The notes: generated from the sequence alone by a model not told the origin. Counted from the first letter of the stretch, positions 50,871 through 59,227 are shown. The stretch is 64,000 bases of DNA from Streptomyces sp. B93 (GCF_018070565.1 NZ_JAGPXL010000008.1:124001-188000), one strand, 5' to 3'. Made by a program: numbers and translations.

Positions 50871-51773
50871 CTACATCTCCTCGGTGACGTAACTGCGCAG
50901 CCAGGTCCGGAAGTCCGGGCCCAGGTCCTCACGTTCGCACGCGAGCCTGACAATGGCACGCAGATAGTCGCCGCGGTCGCCGGTGTCATAGCGGCGGCCC
51001 TTGAAGACGACGCCGTGCACCGGGCCGCCGACCTTCTCGTCCGCCGCGAGCTGCTGGAGGGCGTCGGTCAGCTGGATCTCGCCGCCGCGGCCGGGCTCCG
51101 TGGTGCGCAGTATGCCGAAGACGGCGGGGTCGAGGACGTAGCGGCCGATGATGGCGTAGTTCGAGGGGGCGTCCGCGGCGTCCGGCTTCTCGACCAGACC
51201 GTTGACCTTGACGACGTCGCTGTCCTCGGTGGTGTCGACGGCGGCGCAGCCGTAGAGGTGGATCTGCTCGGGCGCGACCTCCATCAGGGCGATCACGCTG
51301 CCGCCGTACTGCTCCTGGACCTCGATCATCCGCTTCAGCAGGGGGTCCCGGGCGTCGATGAGGTCGTCGCCGAGGAGGACGGCGAAGGGCTCGTCGCCGA
51401 CGTGCGGGGCGGCGCACAGCACGGCGTGGCCGAGGCCCCTGGGGTCGCCCTGGCGGACGTAGTGCATGGTGGCGAGGTCGCTGGACTCCTGGACCTTGGC
51501 GAGCCGTTCGGCGTCGCCCTTCTTCTCCAGGGCGGACTCAAGCTCGTAGTTGCGGTCGAAGTGGTCCTCGAGGGGGCGCTTGTTGCGGCCCGTGATCATG
51601 AGAACGTCGTCGAGACCGGCGGACACGGCCTCCTCGACCACATACTGGATCGCGGGCTTGTCCACGACCGGCAGCATCTCCTTGGGAGTCGCCTTGGTCG
51701 CCGGCAGGAACCGGGTGCCGAGGCCTGCTGCGGGGATGACAGCCTTGCTGATCCTGGGGTGCGACTGAGTCAT
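50871..51773 (-). CDS. galU: UTP-glucose-1-phosphate uridylyltransferase
   Basis: A 300-residue nucleotidyltransferase making UDP-glucose. The nucleotide-binding motif is AVIPAAGLGTRFLPATKATPKEMLPVVDKPAIQYVVEEA, with GDDLIDARDPLLKRM (metal Asp), VEKPDAADAPSNYAIIGRYVL and KGRRYDTGDRGDYLRAIV. UDP-glucose links to the gal operon at 4-7 kb and to cell-wall sugars. The ATG at 51773 is chosen. It is divergent from fthC and heads the galU-glp-moaC-mog-rimJ run. Confidence 0.96.
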   Translation of the reverse strand: MTQSHPRISKAVIPAAGLGTRFLPATKATPKEMLPVVDKPAIQYVVEEAVSAGLDDVLMITGRNKRPLEDHFDRNYELESALEKKGDAERLAKVQESSDLATMHYVRQGDPRGLGHAVLCAAPHVGDEPFAVLLGDDLIDARDPLLKRMIEVQEQYGGSVIALMEVAPEQIHLYGCAAVDTTEDSDVVKVNGLVEKPDAADAPSNYAIIGRYVLDPAVFGILRTTEPGRGGEIQLTDALQQLAADEKVGGPVHGVVFKGRRYDTGDRGDYLRAIVRLACEREDLGPDFRTWLRSYVTEEM

Positions 51774-51876
51774 GCCCGACACCATAACCGGTGCCTTTGT
51801 GTGGAATCTGAGGCTCCGAGCGTTTGGCTCATATGAGCACATTCACGAAGGGAATGGGGTACGACAGGTGCGCCAG

Positions 51877-52482
51877 ATGGGGTCCGGGGCCGAGCCTGAC
51901 AAGCGAACGTTGCGACGGGAGTTCCTCGCGGTGAGGAACAGGTTGACAGCGGATGACGTGCGGGAATCCGGCGCTGCGCTGGCGCGGCACGCGCTCGCCC
52001 TGCCCGAGTTGGCGCATGCGCGCACGGTGGCGGCGTACGTCTCCGTGGGGAGCGAGCCCGACACGCTCGCGCTGCTGGACGCGCTGCGCGCGCGGGGCGT
52101 GTGCGTCCTGCTTCCGGTGCTGCTGCCCGACAACGACCTGGACTGGGGCGAGTACACCGGCGAGGGCTCGCTCGCGCGGGTGCGGCACGGCGGGCGGATG
52201 GCGCTGCTGGAGCCCGTCGGCGAGCGGCTCGGACCGGACGCCGTCGCCGCCGCCGACGCCGTGCTGCTGCCCGGCCTCGCCGTCGACACACGCGGGATGC
52301 GGCTGGGCCGCGGCGGAGGGTCGTACGACCGTGTCCTCGCCCGGCTGGACCGCGCGGGTGTCCGTCCGGCGCTGGTGGTGCTGCTCTACGACACGGAGGT
52401 CGTCGGGCACGTCCCTGAGGAGCCGCACGACCGGCCGGTGCGGGCGGTGGTGACGCCGTCCGGGGTGCGGCGCTTCTCCTGA
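51877..52482 (+). CDS. fthC: 5-formyltetrahydrofolate cyclo-ligase
   Basis: A 201-residue enzyme converting 5-formyl-THF to 5,10-methenyl-THF with ATP. The N-terminal KRTLRREFLAVRNRLTAD and C-terminal ATP loop GMRLGRGGGSYDRVLARL are diagnostic. The ATG at 51877 (MGSGAEPDKR) is drawn, with an AGG-type ribosome site 6 nt upstream. GTG 51868 is possible. The product is cytosolic. A perfect palindromic terminator follows the stop by 15 nt. Confidence 0.93.
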   Translation: MGSGAEPDKRTLRREFLAVRNRLTADDVRESGAALARHALALPELAHARTVAAYVSVGSEPDTLALLDALRARGVCVLLPVLLPDNDLDWGEYTGEGSLARVRHGGRMALLEPVGERLGPDAVAAADAVLLPGLAVDTRGMRLGRGGGSYDRVLARLDRAGVRPALVVLLYDTEVVGHVPEEPHDRPVRAVVTPSGVRRFS

Positions 52483-52497
52483 ACCTCCTCGAACACC

Positions 52498-52533
52498 GGA
52501 AGGGGCCGTCACGCGCGCGTGACGGCCCCTTCC
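52498..52533. terminator. 36-bp perfect palindrome terminator
   Basis: The 18-nt arms 52498-52515 and 52516-52533 (GGAAGGGGCCGTCACGCG and its complement) form a near loop-less stem between the convergent fthC and penicillin acylase genes, 15 and 13 nt from their stops. It serves both directions. Confidence 0.92.
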
Positions 52534-52546
52534 CGAGGGGTCCCGG

Positions 52547-55351
52547 TCAGGGCTTGAGCACCAGCGTGTCGCTCGTGCTGTCGTCGACCGCCTTGTCGGT
52601 GAATGCCCACGGCAGCAGTTCGCCGTTGGCCCACTTGTCGGTCTGGTCGACGTAGTGGGCGTTGTAGGCGTGGCCGGAGGCGCCGGTGAGGTTGATCCAC
52701 TGGGACTTGTCGAGGTTGTCGAGGTTGACCACCATCCGCATCGACGGCACCCAGACGACGCCGAAGCCGCCCGCCGCGTTCCAGCCGGTCGCGTTGACCG
52801 TGGCCTCGCCTCCGCTGAGCTTCCAGGGGCCGCGGTTGAGGACGTACTGGACGAAGCCGGGGCCGGAGGTGCCGAGCGTCTGGTTCTTCAGGAACAGGCG
52901 GTGCAGCCGTCCCCAGCTCCAGGTGTCGATGTCCTTGCCCAGCTTGGCGGTCAGCTCCCAGCGGGCGTCGATCAGGGCCCGCTTGAACAGGTCGTCACGG
53001 TTGGCGGAGGCCGGCGGGCGGGTGCCCGACCGGGGCGTGGTCCACCAGTCGCTGTCCTTGTCGTCCATCAGGTTGCGGACCACCTCGAACCAGCGGTCGC
53101 CGCCGTCCGGCTGGGCCTGCTCGGCGTCGCGCTGACCGCACTCGCGGACCTTCTCCACCTCGTCCGCCGGACCGGTGGTGTTGACCGGGTCGACCCACAG
53201 GCACTGGCCCTTGACGCGCAGCTCCTTGGGCAGCTTGTTGCCGAAGGACAGCTTGAGGATGTTGCGCCACACCGAGTTGAAGTAGGCGGCCGCCGCCGAG
53301 TCGGCGTCCTGGGTGTAGTCCCAGCCCTCCAGCAGCTTCTGCGCCGCGCGGACGTCCTTGTCGCCGACGTCGATCTTCAGCAGCTGGGGGACGAGCAGCT
53401 TCGCGATCTCGCTGCTGTTGTCCATCTGCATCTGGCGCATGTCGTCGGTGGAGATCTTGCCGTCGCCCTTGATCTTCGACTCGATCAGGTCGGTGATGCG
53501 CTGGCTGCGGGTGCCGTAGCCCCAGTCCGTGGTGAGCGTGTAGGGGTAGTCCTTGCCGACGACGGCCTGGTTGGCGGTCACGATGTAGCCGCGCTCGGGG
53601 TTGTACTCGTACGGCAGCTCGTCCTGCTCGATGTAACCGGTCCAGCGGTACTTGGCGTCCCAGCCCGGCGCGGGGATGGAGCCGTCGTGGTTCTTCGCGC
53701 GCGTGGGGATCTTCCCCGGCAGGGTGTAGCCGATGTTGTTGTCGGTGTCGGCGTAGACCAGGTTCTGCGAGGGCACCTCGAACAGTGCGGCCGCCGCCCG
53801 GAAGTCGTCCCAGTCGGCCGCCTTGTTCATCGCGAAGACGGCGTCCATGGTGGTGCCCGCCTCCAGCGCGGTCCAGCGCAGGGCGATGCCGTAGCCGTCG
53901 CCCCGGTCGGGCGCCGCGGTGTCGACGGTGGCCTTCTTGCCGACCTTGACCAGCTCGTCGTCGCGGTCGGACAGCAGCGGGCCGTTGTTGGTCTCCCGGA
54001 CGACGATCCGCTTGGAGGCGCCCCCGGCGACCTTGATGGTCTCCTCGCGCGTGGTGAACGGGACGACCTTGCCGTCGTACTGGTAGCCCTCGCCGGTGAG
54101 CTTCTCCAGGTAGAGGTCGGTGACGTCGACGCCGGAGTTGGTCATGCCCCAGGAGATGTCCTGGTTGTGGCCGATTATGACGCCCGGCAGGCCCGCGAAG
54201 GTGTAGCCCGCGACGTCGTACTGGCACTTCTCCGAGACGCTGCGGCAGTGCAGGCCCATCTGGTACCAGACGGACGGCAGCGAGGCCGACAGGTGCGGGT
54301 CGTTGGCGAGCAGGGGCTTGCCGCTGATGGTGTGCGCGCCGCCGACGACCCAGGAGTTGGAGCCGATGCCGTTGCCGTTGACACCGACGGCGGTGGGCAG
54401 GTCCTCCAGGAGGCCGTAGAGGCCGCCGAGCTGGGTCTGGAGGGCGTCGGTGGAACCCGTCGACGTGCCGAGCGGATCGGTGCCGCTCGGGTCGGTGCCG
54501 ACGCCGCCCGTGGAGCCCTCGGTGCCGGTGCCGGTGCCGGTGTCCGTGCCGGTGCCGCTGTCGCCCTGCGTCCACGCCCCGGTCAGCTCGTCGTACTGAC
54601 CCTCCTGGACGATCGCCTTGTTACGGCTGTAGGGGTACTGCGGGTACAGCTCCGCGATCTGCTGGGGGCCGAGACGGCTGGTCATCAGCGCCCGGTCGAT
54701 CTCGTCCTCCATGTTGCCGCGCAGGTCCCACGCCATCGCCTTCAGCCAGGAGACCGAGTCGACCGGGGTCCACTTCGCGGGCTTGTAGTCGTTGGTGAAG
54801 CCCAGCGCCGCGTACTCCAGCGAGATGTCCTCGCCGTCCTTGCCCTCCAGATAGGCGTTGACCCCCTTGGCGTACGCCTGGAGGTACGTCTTCGTCTCGT
54901 CCGACAGCTTGCTGTCGTACTCCTCGCGCGCGATCCGGTCCCAGCCCAGGGTGCGCAGGAACTCGTCGTTGTCCACCTGGCTCTTGCCGAACATCTCCGA
55001 CAGGCGGCCGGACGTCATGTGGCGGCGGACGTCCATCTCATAGAACCGGTCCTGCGCCTGGACGAAACCCTGCGCCATGAAGAGGTCCTCGTCGGAGGAG
55101 GCGTAGACCTGCGGGATGCCGTAGCCGTCCCGCTTGACGTCGACCGGCCCGGAGAGGCCGTCGAGCGTGATCGAGCCCTTCGTCTGCGGGAAGGAGGCCC
55201 GCACGGTGCTGATGGACCAGTACGCCCCGTAGGCGACGCCGCCGATGATGGCCAGTACCAGCACGAACACGATCAGGCGGGCTCCGCGTCCCTTCTTCCT
55301 GCCGGACTTGCCGGGCTGCTGACCCGTTGAGGCGGTGGTGTTGGGGGGCAT
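52547..55351 (-). CDS. penicillin acylase family (Ntn-hydrolase) protein, membrane anchored
   Basis: A 934-residue precursor. An N-terminal basic stretch and one helix (about 27-47, ARLIVFVLVLAIIGGVAYGAYW) anchor it outside the membrane. The alpha chain is followed by a Gly/Thr/Ser-rich spacer (about 270-310, DSGTGTDTGTGTGTEGSTGG) and the catalytic beta chain, which would start at Ser331 in GIGSNSWVVGG after self-cleavage. NDPHLSASLPSVWYQMGLHC and GLPGVIIGHNQDISWGMTNSGVD follow, as in cephalosporin and AHL acylases. The substrate may be beta-lactams, acyl-homoserine lactones or lipopeptides. It is unusually long for the family. An AAGGA site precedes ATG 55351. Confidence 0.92.
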   Translation of the reverse strand: MPPNTTASTGQQPGKSGRKKGRGARLIVFVLVLAIIGGVAYGAYWSISTVRASFPQTKGSITLDGLSGPVDVKRDGYGIPQVYASSDEDLFMAQGFVQAQDRFYEMDVRRHMTSGRLSEMFGKSQVDNDEFLRTLGWDRIAREEYDSKLSDETKTYLQAYAKGVNAYLEGKDGEDISLEYAALGFTNDYKPAKWTPVDSVSWLKAMAWDLRGNMEDEIDRALMTSRLGPQQIAELYPQYPYSRNKAIVQEGQYDELTGAWTQGDSGTGTDTGTGTGTEGSTGGVGTDPSGTDPLGTSTGSTDALQTQLGGLYGLLEDLPTAVGVNGNGIGSNSWVVGGAHTISGKPLLANDPHLSASLPSVWYQMGLHCRSVSEKCQYDVAGYTFAGLPGVIIGHNQDISWGMTNSGVDVTDLYLEKLTGEGYQYDGKVVPFTTREETIKVAGGASKRIVVRETNNGPLLSDRDDELVKVGKKATVDTAAPDRGDGYGIALRWTALEAGTTMDAVFAMNKAADWDDFRAAAALFEVPSQNLVYADTDNNIGYTLPGKIPTRAKNHDGSIPAPGWDAKYRWTGYIEQDELPYEYNPERGYIVTANQAVVGKDYPYTLTTDWGYGTRSQRITDLIESKIKGDGKISTDDMRQMQMDNSSEIAKLLVPQLLKIDVGDKDVRAAQKLLEGWDYTQDADSAAAAYFNSVWRNILKLSFGNKLPKELRVKGQCLWVDPVNTTGPADEVEKVRECGQRDAEQAQPDGGDRWFEVVRNLMDDKDSDWWTTPRSGTRPPASANRDDLFKRALIDARWELTAKLGKDIDTWSWGRLHRLFLKNQTLGTSGPGFVQYVLNRGPWKLSGGEATVNATGWNAAGGFGVVWVPSMRMVVNLDNLDKSQWINLTGASGHAYNAHYVDQTDKWANGELLPWAFTDKAVDDSTSDTLVLKP
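54521..54562. repeat. hexanucleotide tandem repeat in the acylase spacer
   Basis: Seven GGTGCC-like units follow one another (four exact), encoding the alternating Gly-Thr of the spacer between the alpha and beta chains. In-frame expansion or contraction would change spacer length without breaking the protein. Confidence 0.7.
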
Positions 55352-55496
55352 CGCTGTCCTTGCTGTCCTAACGCGAGCGGCAGGTCGGGCTGTGATTTTG
55401 AATGAGCGCTGGAGCAACCATAGGCGCAGCGCCTTGAGCCAGTTGACGCGGAGTGGGGAACCGGGACGGACGGACGTTCGATCATGCCTGTCCTCG

Positions 55497-55526
55497 CGTC
55501 AAGAAATCGTCAAGAGTTAGGTAAGG
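55497..55526. promoter_or_regulatory. 11-bp-spaced direct repeat before the antiporter gene
   Basis: CGTCAAGA occurs at 55497-55504 and 55508-55515, one helical turn apart, followed by TTAGGTAAGG. They lie in the 303-nt divergent gap between the acylase (start 55351) and the antiporter. A regulator-binding or promoter function is plausible. Nothing else in this gap was recognised, apart from the ribosome site of the antiporter gene near 55640. Confidence 0.3.
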
Positions 55527-55654
55527 TAATGAAGTAACCGATTGGTTGATACGAAGCCCAGGGCCGGCCGCGGGGGCGCGCCGCCGCTTCGTGTCCCATG
55601 CTCGAAGGCGTTCACGCGCGCGTGCCGCACGTGAGCCAGGGAAGGGAACGGCCG

Positions 55655-57154
55655 CTGACTGTCCACGACCTCAACCAGCTCCTGCTCGTCTCCTCGCTCG
55701 TCCTGCTCGTCGCCGTCGCAGCGGTCCGGGTCTCCTCGCGCAGCGGGCTCCCCAGCCTGCTCGTGTACCTCGGCATCGGCATGGCCATGGGCCAGGACGG
55801 CATCGGCGACATCCACTTCGACAACGCCGAACTGACCCAGGTCATCGGGTACGCCGCCCTCGTCGTGATCCTCGCCGAGGGCGGACTCGGCACGAAGTGG
55901 AAGGAGATCAGACCCGCCCTGCCCGCCGCCTCCGCGCTGGCGCTGGCCGGGGTCGCGGTGAGCGTGGGCGTCACGGCGGCCGGAGCGCACTACCTGACCG
56001 GGCTGGAGTGGCGCCAGGCCCTCATCGTCGGCGCGGTGGTCTCCTCCACCGACGCGGCGGCCGTCTTCTCCGTCCTGCGGCGTATCCCGCTGCCCGCGCG
56101 CGTGACGGGCACCCTGGAGGCCGAGTCCGGCTTCAACGACGCCCCCGTCGTCATCCTCGTCGTCGCATTCTCCACCGCCGGGCCGATCGAGAACTGGTAC
56201 ACGCTGCTCGGCAAGATCAGCCTGCAACTGGCCATCGGCGCCGCCATCGGCCTGGCCGTCGGCTGGCTCGGTTCCTGGGCGCTGCGGCACGTGGCCCTGC
56301 CCGCCTCCGGCCTCTACCCCATCGCCGTGATGGCGATCGCCGTCAGCGCCTACGCGCTCGGCGCCATCGCCGAGGGCAGCGGCTTCCTCGCGGTGTACCT
56401 CGCCTCCATGGTCATGGGCAACGCCCGGCTGCCGCACTGGCCCGCCACCCGCGGCTTCGCCGACGGCCTCGGCTGGATCGCCCAGATCGGCATGTTCGTC
56501 CTGCTCGGACTGCTGGTCACCCCGCACGAACTGGGCGCCGACATCCTCGCCGGACTCGTCATCGGGCTGGTCCTCACCGTCGTCGCCCGCCCGCTCAGCG
56601 TCTTCCTCTGCCTGCCGCCGTTCCGGGTGCCCTGGCGGGAGCAGGCCCTGATGTCCTGGGCCGGGCTGCGCGGCGCCGTGCCCATCATCCTGGCGACCAT
56701 CCCCATGGTGAACGGCGTCGAGGGCAGCCGGCGGATCTTCAACATCGTCTTCGTGCTGGTCGTCGTCTACACTCTGATCCAGGGTCCGACCCTGCCCTGG
56801 CTCGCCCGCAAGCTGCGCCTCGGCGACAGCTCCGGGGCCGCCGACCTCGGCATCGAGTCGGCGCCCCTGGAGCGGCTGCGCGGGCACCTGCTGTCCCTCG
56901 CGATCCCCGAGGGCTCGCGGATGCACGGCGTCGAGGTGGCCGAGCTGCGGCTGCCCGCCGGGGCCGCCGTCACCCTCGTCGTCCGGGAGGGCACCTCGTT
57001 CGTACCGCTGCCGACGACCGTGCTGCGGCGCGGCGACGAACTGCTCGTCGTCACCACCGACCCCACCCGGGAGGCCGCCGAGCGGCGCCTGCGGGCCGTC
57101 GGCCGCGGCGGCAAGCTGGCCGGGTGGCTGGGCACCAACGGCGGCGAGACGTAG
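55655..57154 (+). CDS. cation/proton antiporter (CPA1, NhaP2/CvrA-like)
   Basis: A protein of about 499 residues with 12-13 membrane helices and a soluble C-terminal TrkA-C-like domain (about 400-490, LGIESAPLERLRGHLLSLAIPEGSRMHGVEVAELRLPAGAAVTLVVREG). The ion-binding centre is GAVVSSTDAAAVFSVLR and ESGFNDAPVVILV. Probably exchanges K+ or Na+ for protons. The start is uncertain. CTG 55655 (LTVHDLNQLLLVSSL) has the best ribosome site, AGGGAAGGGA 7 nt upstream. GTG 55631 and ATG 55598 are in frame but have none. Confidence 0.92.
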   Translation: MTVHDLNQLLLVSSLVLLVAVAAVRVSSRSGLPSLLVYLGIGMAMGQDGIGDIHFDNAELTQVIGYAALVVILAEGGLGTKWKEIRPALPAASALALAGVAVSVGVTAAGAHYLTGLEWRQALIVGAVVSSTDAAAVFSVLRRIPLPARVTGTLEAESGFNDAPVVILVVAFSTAGPIENWYTLLGKISLQLAIGAAIGLAVGWLGSWALRHVALPASGLYPIAVMAIAVSAYALGAIAEGSGFLAVYLASMVMGNARLPHWPATRGFADGLGWIAQIGMFVLLGLLVTPHELGADILAGLVIGLVLTVVARPLSVFLCLPPFRVPWREQALMSWAGLRGAVPIILATIPMVNGVEGSRRIFNIVFVLVVVYTLIQGPTLPWLARKLRLGDSSGAADLGIESAPLERLRGHLLSLAIPEGSRMHGVEVAELRLPAGAAVTLVVREGTSFVPLPTTVLRRGDELLVVTTDPTREAAERRLRAVGRGGKLAGWLGTNGGET

Positions 57155-57258
57155 TCACGGGTGGTAATCGCAGGTGGCGAGTCCTGTGGTGCTCGCTTTC
57201 ACAGGTGCGCCGCCCGCCGCTCCTTGTACCATGTGGGTGAACCACCTGATCGAACCAA

Positions 57259-57383
57259 CTCTGCCTGACGCAGAGCTGGCGCGACCGTATGGCGGCCGGG
57301 TAGCCCGCTGGAGCAGCGGGCACCGGTATCTACCGCATCCGCGCACGAGGACAGCTCTCGGCGCCGCCCCCACCCGAAGGGGC
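57259..57383 (+). promoter_or_regulatory. structured leader of the MFS gene, four consecutive hairpins
   Basis: Between the antiporter stop (57154) and the MFS start (57415) four stems follow closely: CTCTGC/GCAGAG (57259-57275), a long compound stem at 57289-57338 (GCCCGCT/AGCGGGC core, flanked by CCGG/CCGG and GCGG/CCGC), GCGC-a-CGAG/CTCG-GCGC (57341-57364), and GCCCC/GGGGC (57366-57383). The last ends 32 nt before the GTG. Base pairing this continuous is suggestive of a leader RNA, attenuator or terminator array. I could not match it to a known riboswitch. Confidence 0.35.
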
Positions 57384-57414
57384 CGCGCTACCAGGCGGCA
57401 GAAAGGCACGGGCC

Positions 57415-58710
57415 GTGGAGTCCACGGTCACCTCGTCGAAGGAGCCGAAGAACTCGGCGTCCTCCTCCCGCCAGGGTTACGGACAGCTGCTGCGCACCCG
57501 CGGCGCCTGGACGTTTCTGCTGCCCGGGTTCGCGGCACGCCAGCCGTTCGCGATGCTCACCCTCTCCATCGTGCTGCTCGTACAGCACACCACCGGCTCC
57601 TACGGCGCGGCAGGCGCCGTCGCGGCCGTCACCGGCGTCTCCATGGCGCTGTTCGCGCCCTACAGCGGCCGTCTCGCCGACCGCTTCGGACAGCGCGCCG
57701 TCCTGGTCCCCGGGGTGCTGGCGCACACCGTGTCCGGACTCGCCCTGACCGCGCTCGCGCTGGCCGACGCTCCCCTGTGGGCGCTGTTCGTGGCGGCCGT
57801 CCCGACCGGCGCCTCGGTGCCCCAGATCGGCCCCATGGTGCGCGCCCGCTGGGGCGTCAAGCTCCAGGGCTCCCCCCTGATGACCACCGCCGCCGCCTTC
57901 GAGTCGGTCACGGACGAGCTGACCTTCGTCGTCGGCCCACTGCTCGCGACCGCCCTGTGCACCACCGTCGACCCGGCCGCCGGCCTGGTCGCGGAGGCCA
58001 CGCTGACCCTGGTCGGCGGTCTGCTGTTCGCCGCCCAGCGCTCCACCCAGCCCCAGGTCTCGACCGGCGCCCACGCGCGCGTGAAGCACGCCTCCGCGCT
58101 GCGCGTACCCGGCGTGCGGGTGCTGATCGTGGCGTTCCTGGGCATCGGCTCCGTCTTCGGCGGCATGCAGGTCTCCCTGGCCGCGTTCACCGAGTCCATC
58201 GGCGAGCCCGGCCTGAACGGCGTCCTGTACGGCGTCTTCGCCGCGGGCAACATGATCTCCGGCATCGTCTGCGGCGCCATCGCCTGGAAGTCCGCCCCGC
58301 AGCACCGCCTGGTCGTCGGCTACGCCGCCCTCGCGCTGGTCGCGTCCGGGCTGTGGGCCACCCAGTCGGTGGTCGTCCTCGCCGGACTCGGTCTGCTGGT
58401 CGGCATGGCCATCGCGCCCGCCCTGATCACCGGCTACACCCTGGTGGAGGGCCTGGTCCCGGCCGGTGCCCGCACCGAGGCGTTCACCTGGCTGACCGGC
58501 GCGGTCGCCCTCGGCCAGGCCGCCGCGGTCACGGTCGCCGGGCAGCTGGAGGACCGCGTGGGCGACGGCGCCGGGTTCCTGGTGCCGATGGGCGGCACGC
58601 TGCTCGCCCTGGTGACCGTGTTGGCGCTGCGCTCGCGTCTGAGGGCACCGGCAAGCTCGCGGACCGTCGCACGTGGTGTCGGTCACCGCGCCCCGGTGAC
58701 AGTGGACTGA
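57415..58710 (+). CDS. MFS transporter
   Basis: A 431-residue major facilitator with 12 predicted helices. The cytoplasmic loop 2-3 motif is FAPYSGRLADRFGQRAVLVPGV, the MFS motif A (G-x-L-A-D-R-x-G-x-R). The N-terminal 28 residues are Ser/Lys-rich and cytosolic. It resembles actinobacterial drug-type efflux MFS proteins. The substrate is unknown. The GTG at 57415 follows AAAGG by 9 nt. A structured region of 260 nt precedes it, and the next gene, fmdB, is under a separate promoter. Confidence 0.88.
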   Translation: MESTVTSSKEPKNSASSSRQGYGQLLRTRGAWTFLLPGFAARQPFAMLTLSIVLLVQHTTGSYGAAGAVAAVTGVSMALFAPYSGRLADRFGQRAVLVPGVLAHTVSGLALTALALADAPLWALFVAAVPTGASVPQIGPMVRARWGVKLQGSPLMTTAAAFESVTDELTFVVGPLLATALCTTVDPAAGLVAEATLTLVGGLLFAAQRSTQPQVSTGAHARVKHASALRVPGVRVLIVAFLGIGSVFGGMQVSLAAFTESIGEPGLNGVLYGVFAAGNMISGIVCGAIAWKSAPQHRLVVGYAALALVASGLWATQSVVVLAGLGLLVGMAIAPALITGYTLVEGLVPAGARTEAFTWLTGAVALGQAAAVTVAGQLEDRVGDGAGFLVPMGGTLLALVTVLALRSRLRAPASSRTVARGVGHRAPVTVD

Positions 58711-58740
58711 TCGGCGGGAATACGTCACTATGGAGCGTCG

Positions 58741-58767
58741 TTAGCACTCATCGAGTGAGAGTGCCAG
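58741..58767. promoter_or_regulatory. CIRCE element (HrcA operator)
   Basis: TTAGCACTC (58741-58749), a 9-nt spacer, then GAGTGCCAG (58759-58767). The left arm matches the CIRCE consensus TTAGCACTC-N9-GAGTGCTAA at 9/9 and the right arm at 6/9, with correct spacing. It lies 10 nt before the fmdB start codon and just after a TGGACT-N17-CACTAT promoter-like pair (58703-58731), the usual position for HrcA repression. The gene is not a chaperonin. Confidence 0.75.
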
Positions 58768-58777
58768 GAGGAAGACA

Positions 58778-59092
58778 GTGCCGACCTACCAGTACCAGTG
58801 CACCGAGTGCGGCGAGGGCCTCGAGGCGGTGCAGAAGTTCACCGACGACGCCCTGACCGAGTGCCCCAACTGCGGTGGCCGCCTCAAGAAGGTGTTCTCC
58901 GCGGTCGGCATCGTGTTCAAGGGCTCCGGCTTCTACCGCAACGACAGCCGCGGCTCCTCGTCGAGCAGCAGCCCGGCGTCGTCCAAGCCGTCGACGTCCT
59001 CTTCCGCTTCTTCGACGTCCTCGTCGTCGTCCTCCGACTCGAAGTCGTCGAGCGGCAGCACCACCTCCAGCTCCTCCAGCTCCGCCGCGTAG
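58778..59092 (+). CDS. FmdB-family zinc-ribbon protein with poly-Ser tail
   Basis: A 104-residue protein. Residues 1-50 are an FmdB/CxxC_CxxC_SSSS zinc ribbon, MPTYQYQCTECGEGLEAVQKFTDDALTECPNCGG, with Cys pairs at 8-11 and 29-32. The C-terminal half (about residues 58-104) is almost entirely Ser with Lys, Thr and Asp, presumably disordered. FmdB-like proteins are proposed regulators or RNA-associated proteins, with function unknown. The GTG at 58778 has GGAGG at 58767-58771 upstream. The CIRCE element suggests heat-shock (HrcA) control. Confidence 0.9.
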   Translation: MPTYQYQCTECGEGLEAVQKFTDDALTECPNCGGRLKKVFSAVGIVFKGSGFYRNDSRGSSSSSSPASSKPSTSSSASSTSSSSSSDSKSSSGSTTSSSSSSAA

Positions 59093-59161
59093 CACTCAGC
59101 GCGCCTTCGCCCGGACCCTGTCGTCGACCGACGGCGGGGTCCTCGGCGTATCCGGGCCTCT

Positions 59162-59203
59162 CGGCGGCGTACCTGGGTTTCCCGGCGGCGTATCTGGGTT
59201 TCC
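59162..59203. repeat. 21-bp tandem repeat upstream of the MTA-phosphorylase-like gene
   Basis: A 21-mer beginning CGGCGGCGTA at 59162-59182 recurs with one change at 59183-59203, with degenerate partial copies on both sides (from about 59142 and to 59211). It precedes a TAGGGT -10-like hexamer (59215-59220) 7 nt before the ATG, so it overlaps the promoter. The transcript could be leaderless. Confidence 0.6.
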
Positions 59204-59227
59204 CGGCGGCCAGCTAGGGTCAGGGGC

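Noticed and set aside
55517..55535. Iron-box-like TTAGGTAAGG before the antiporter gene
   Set aside because: Only the left half resembles the DmdR/DtxR consensus. The right half is absent, so an iron box is not supported.
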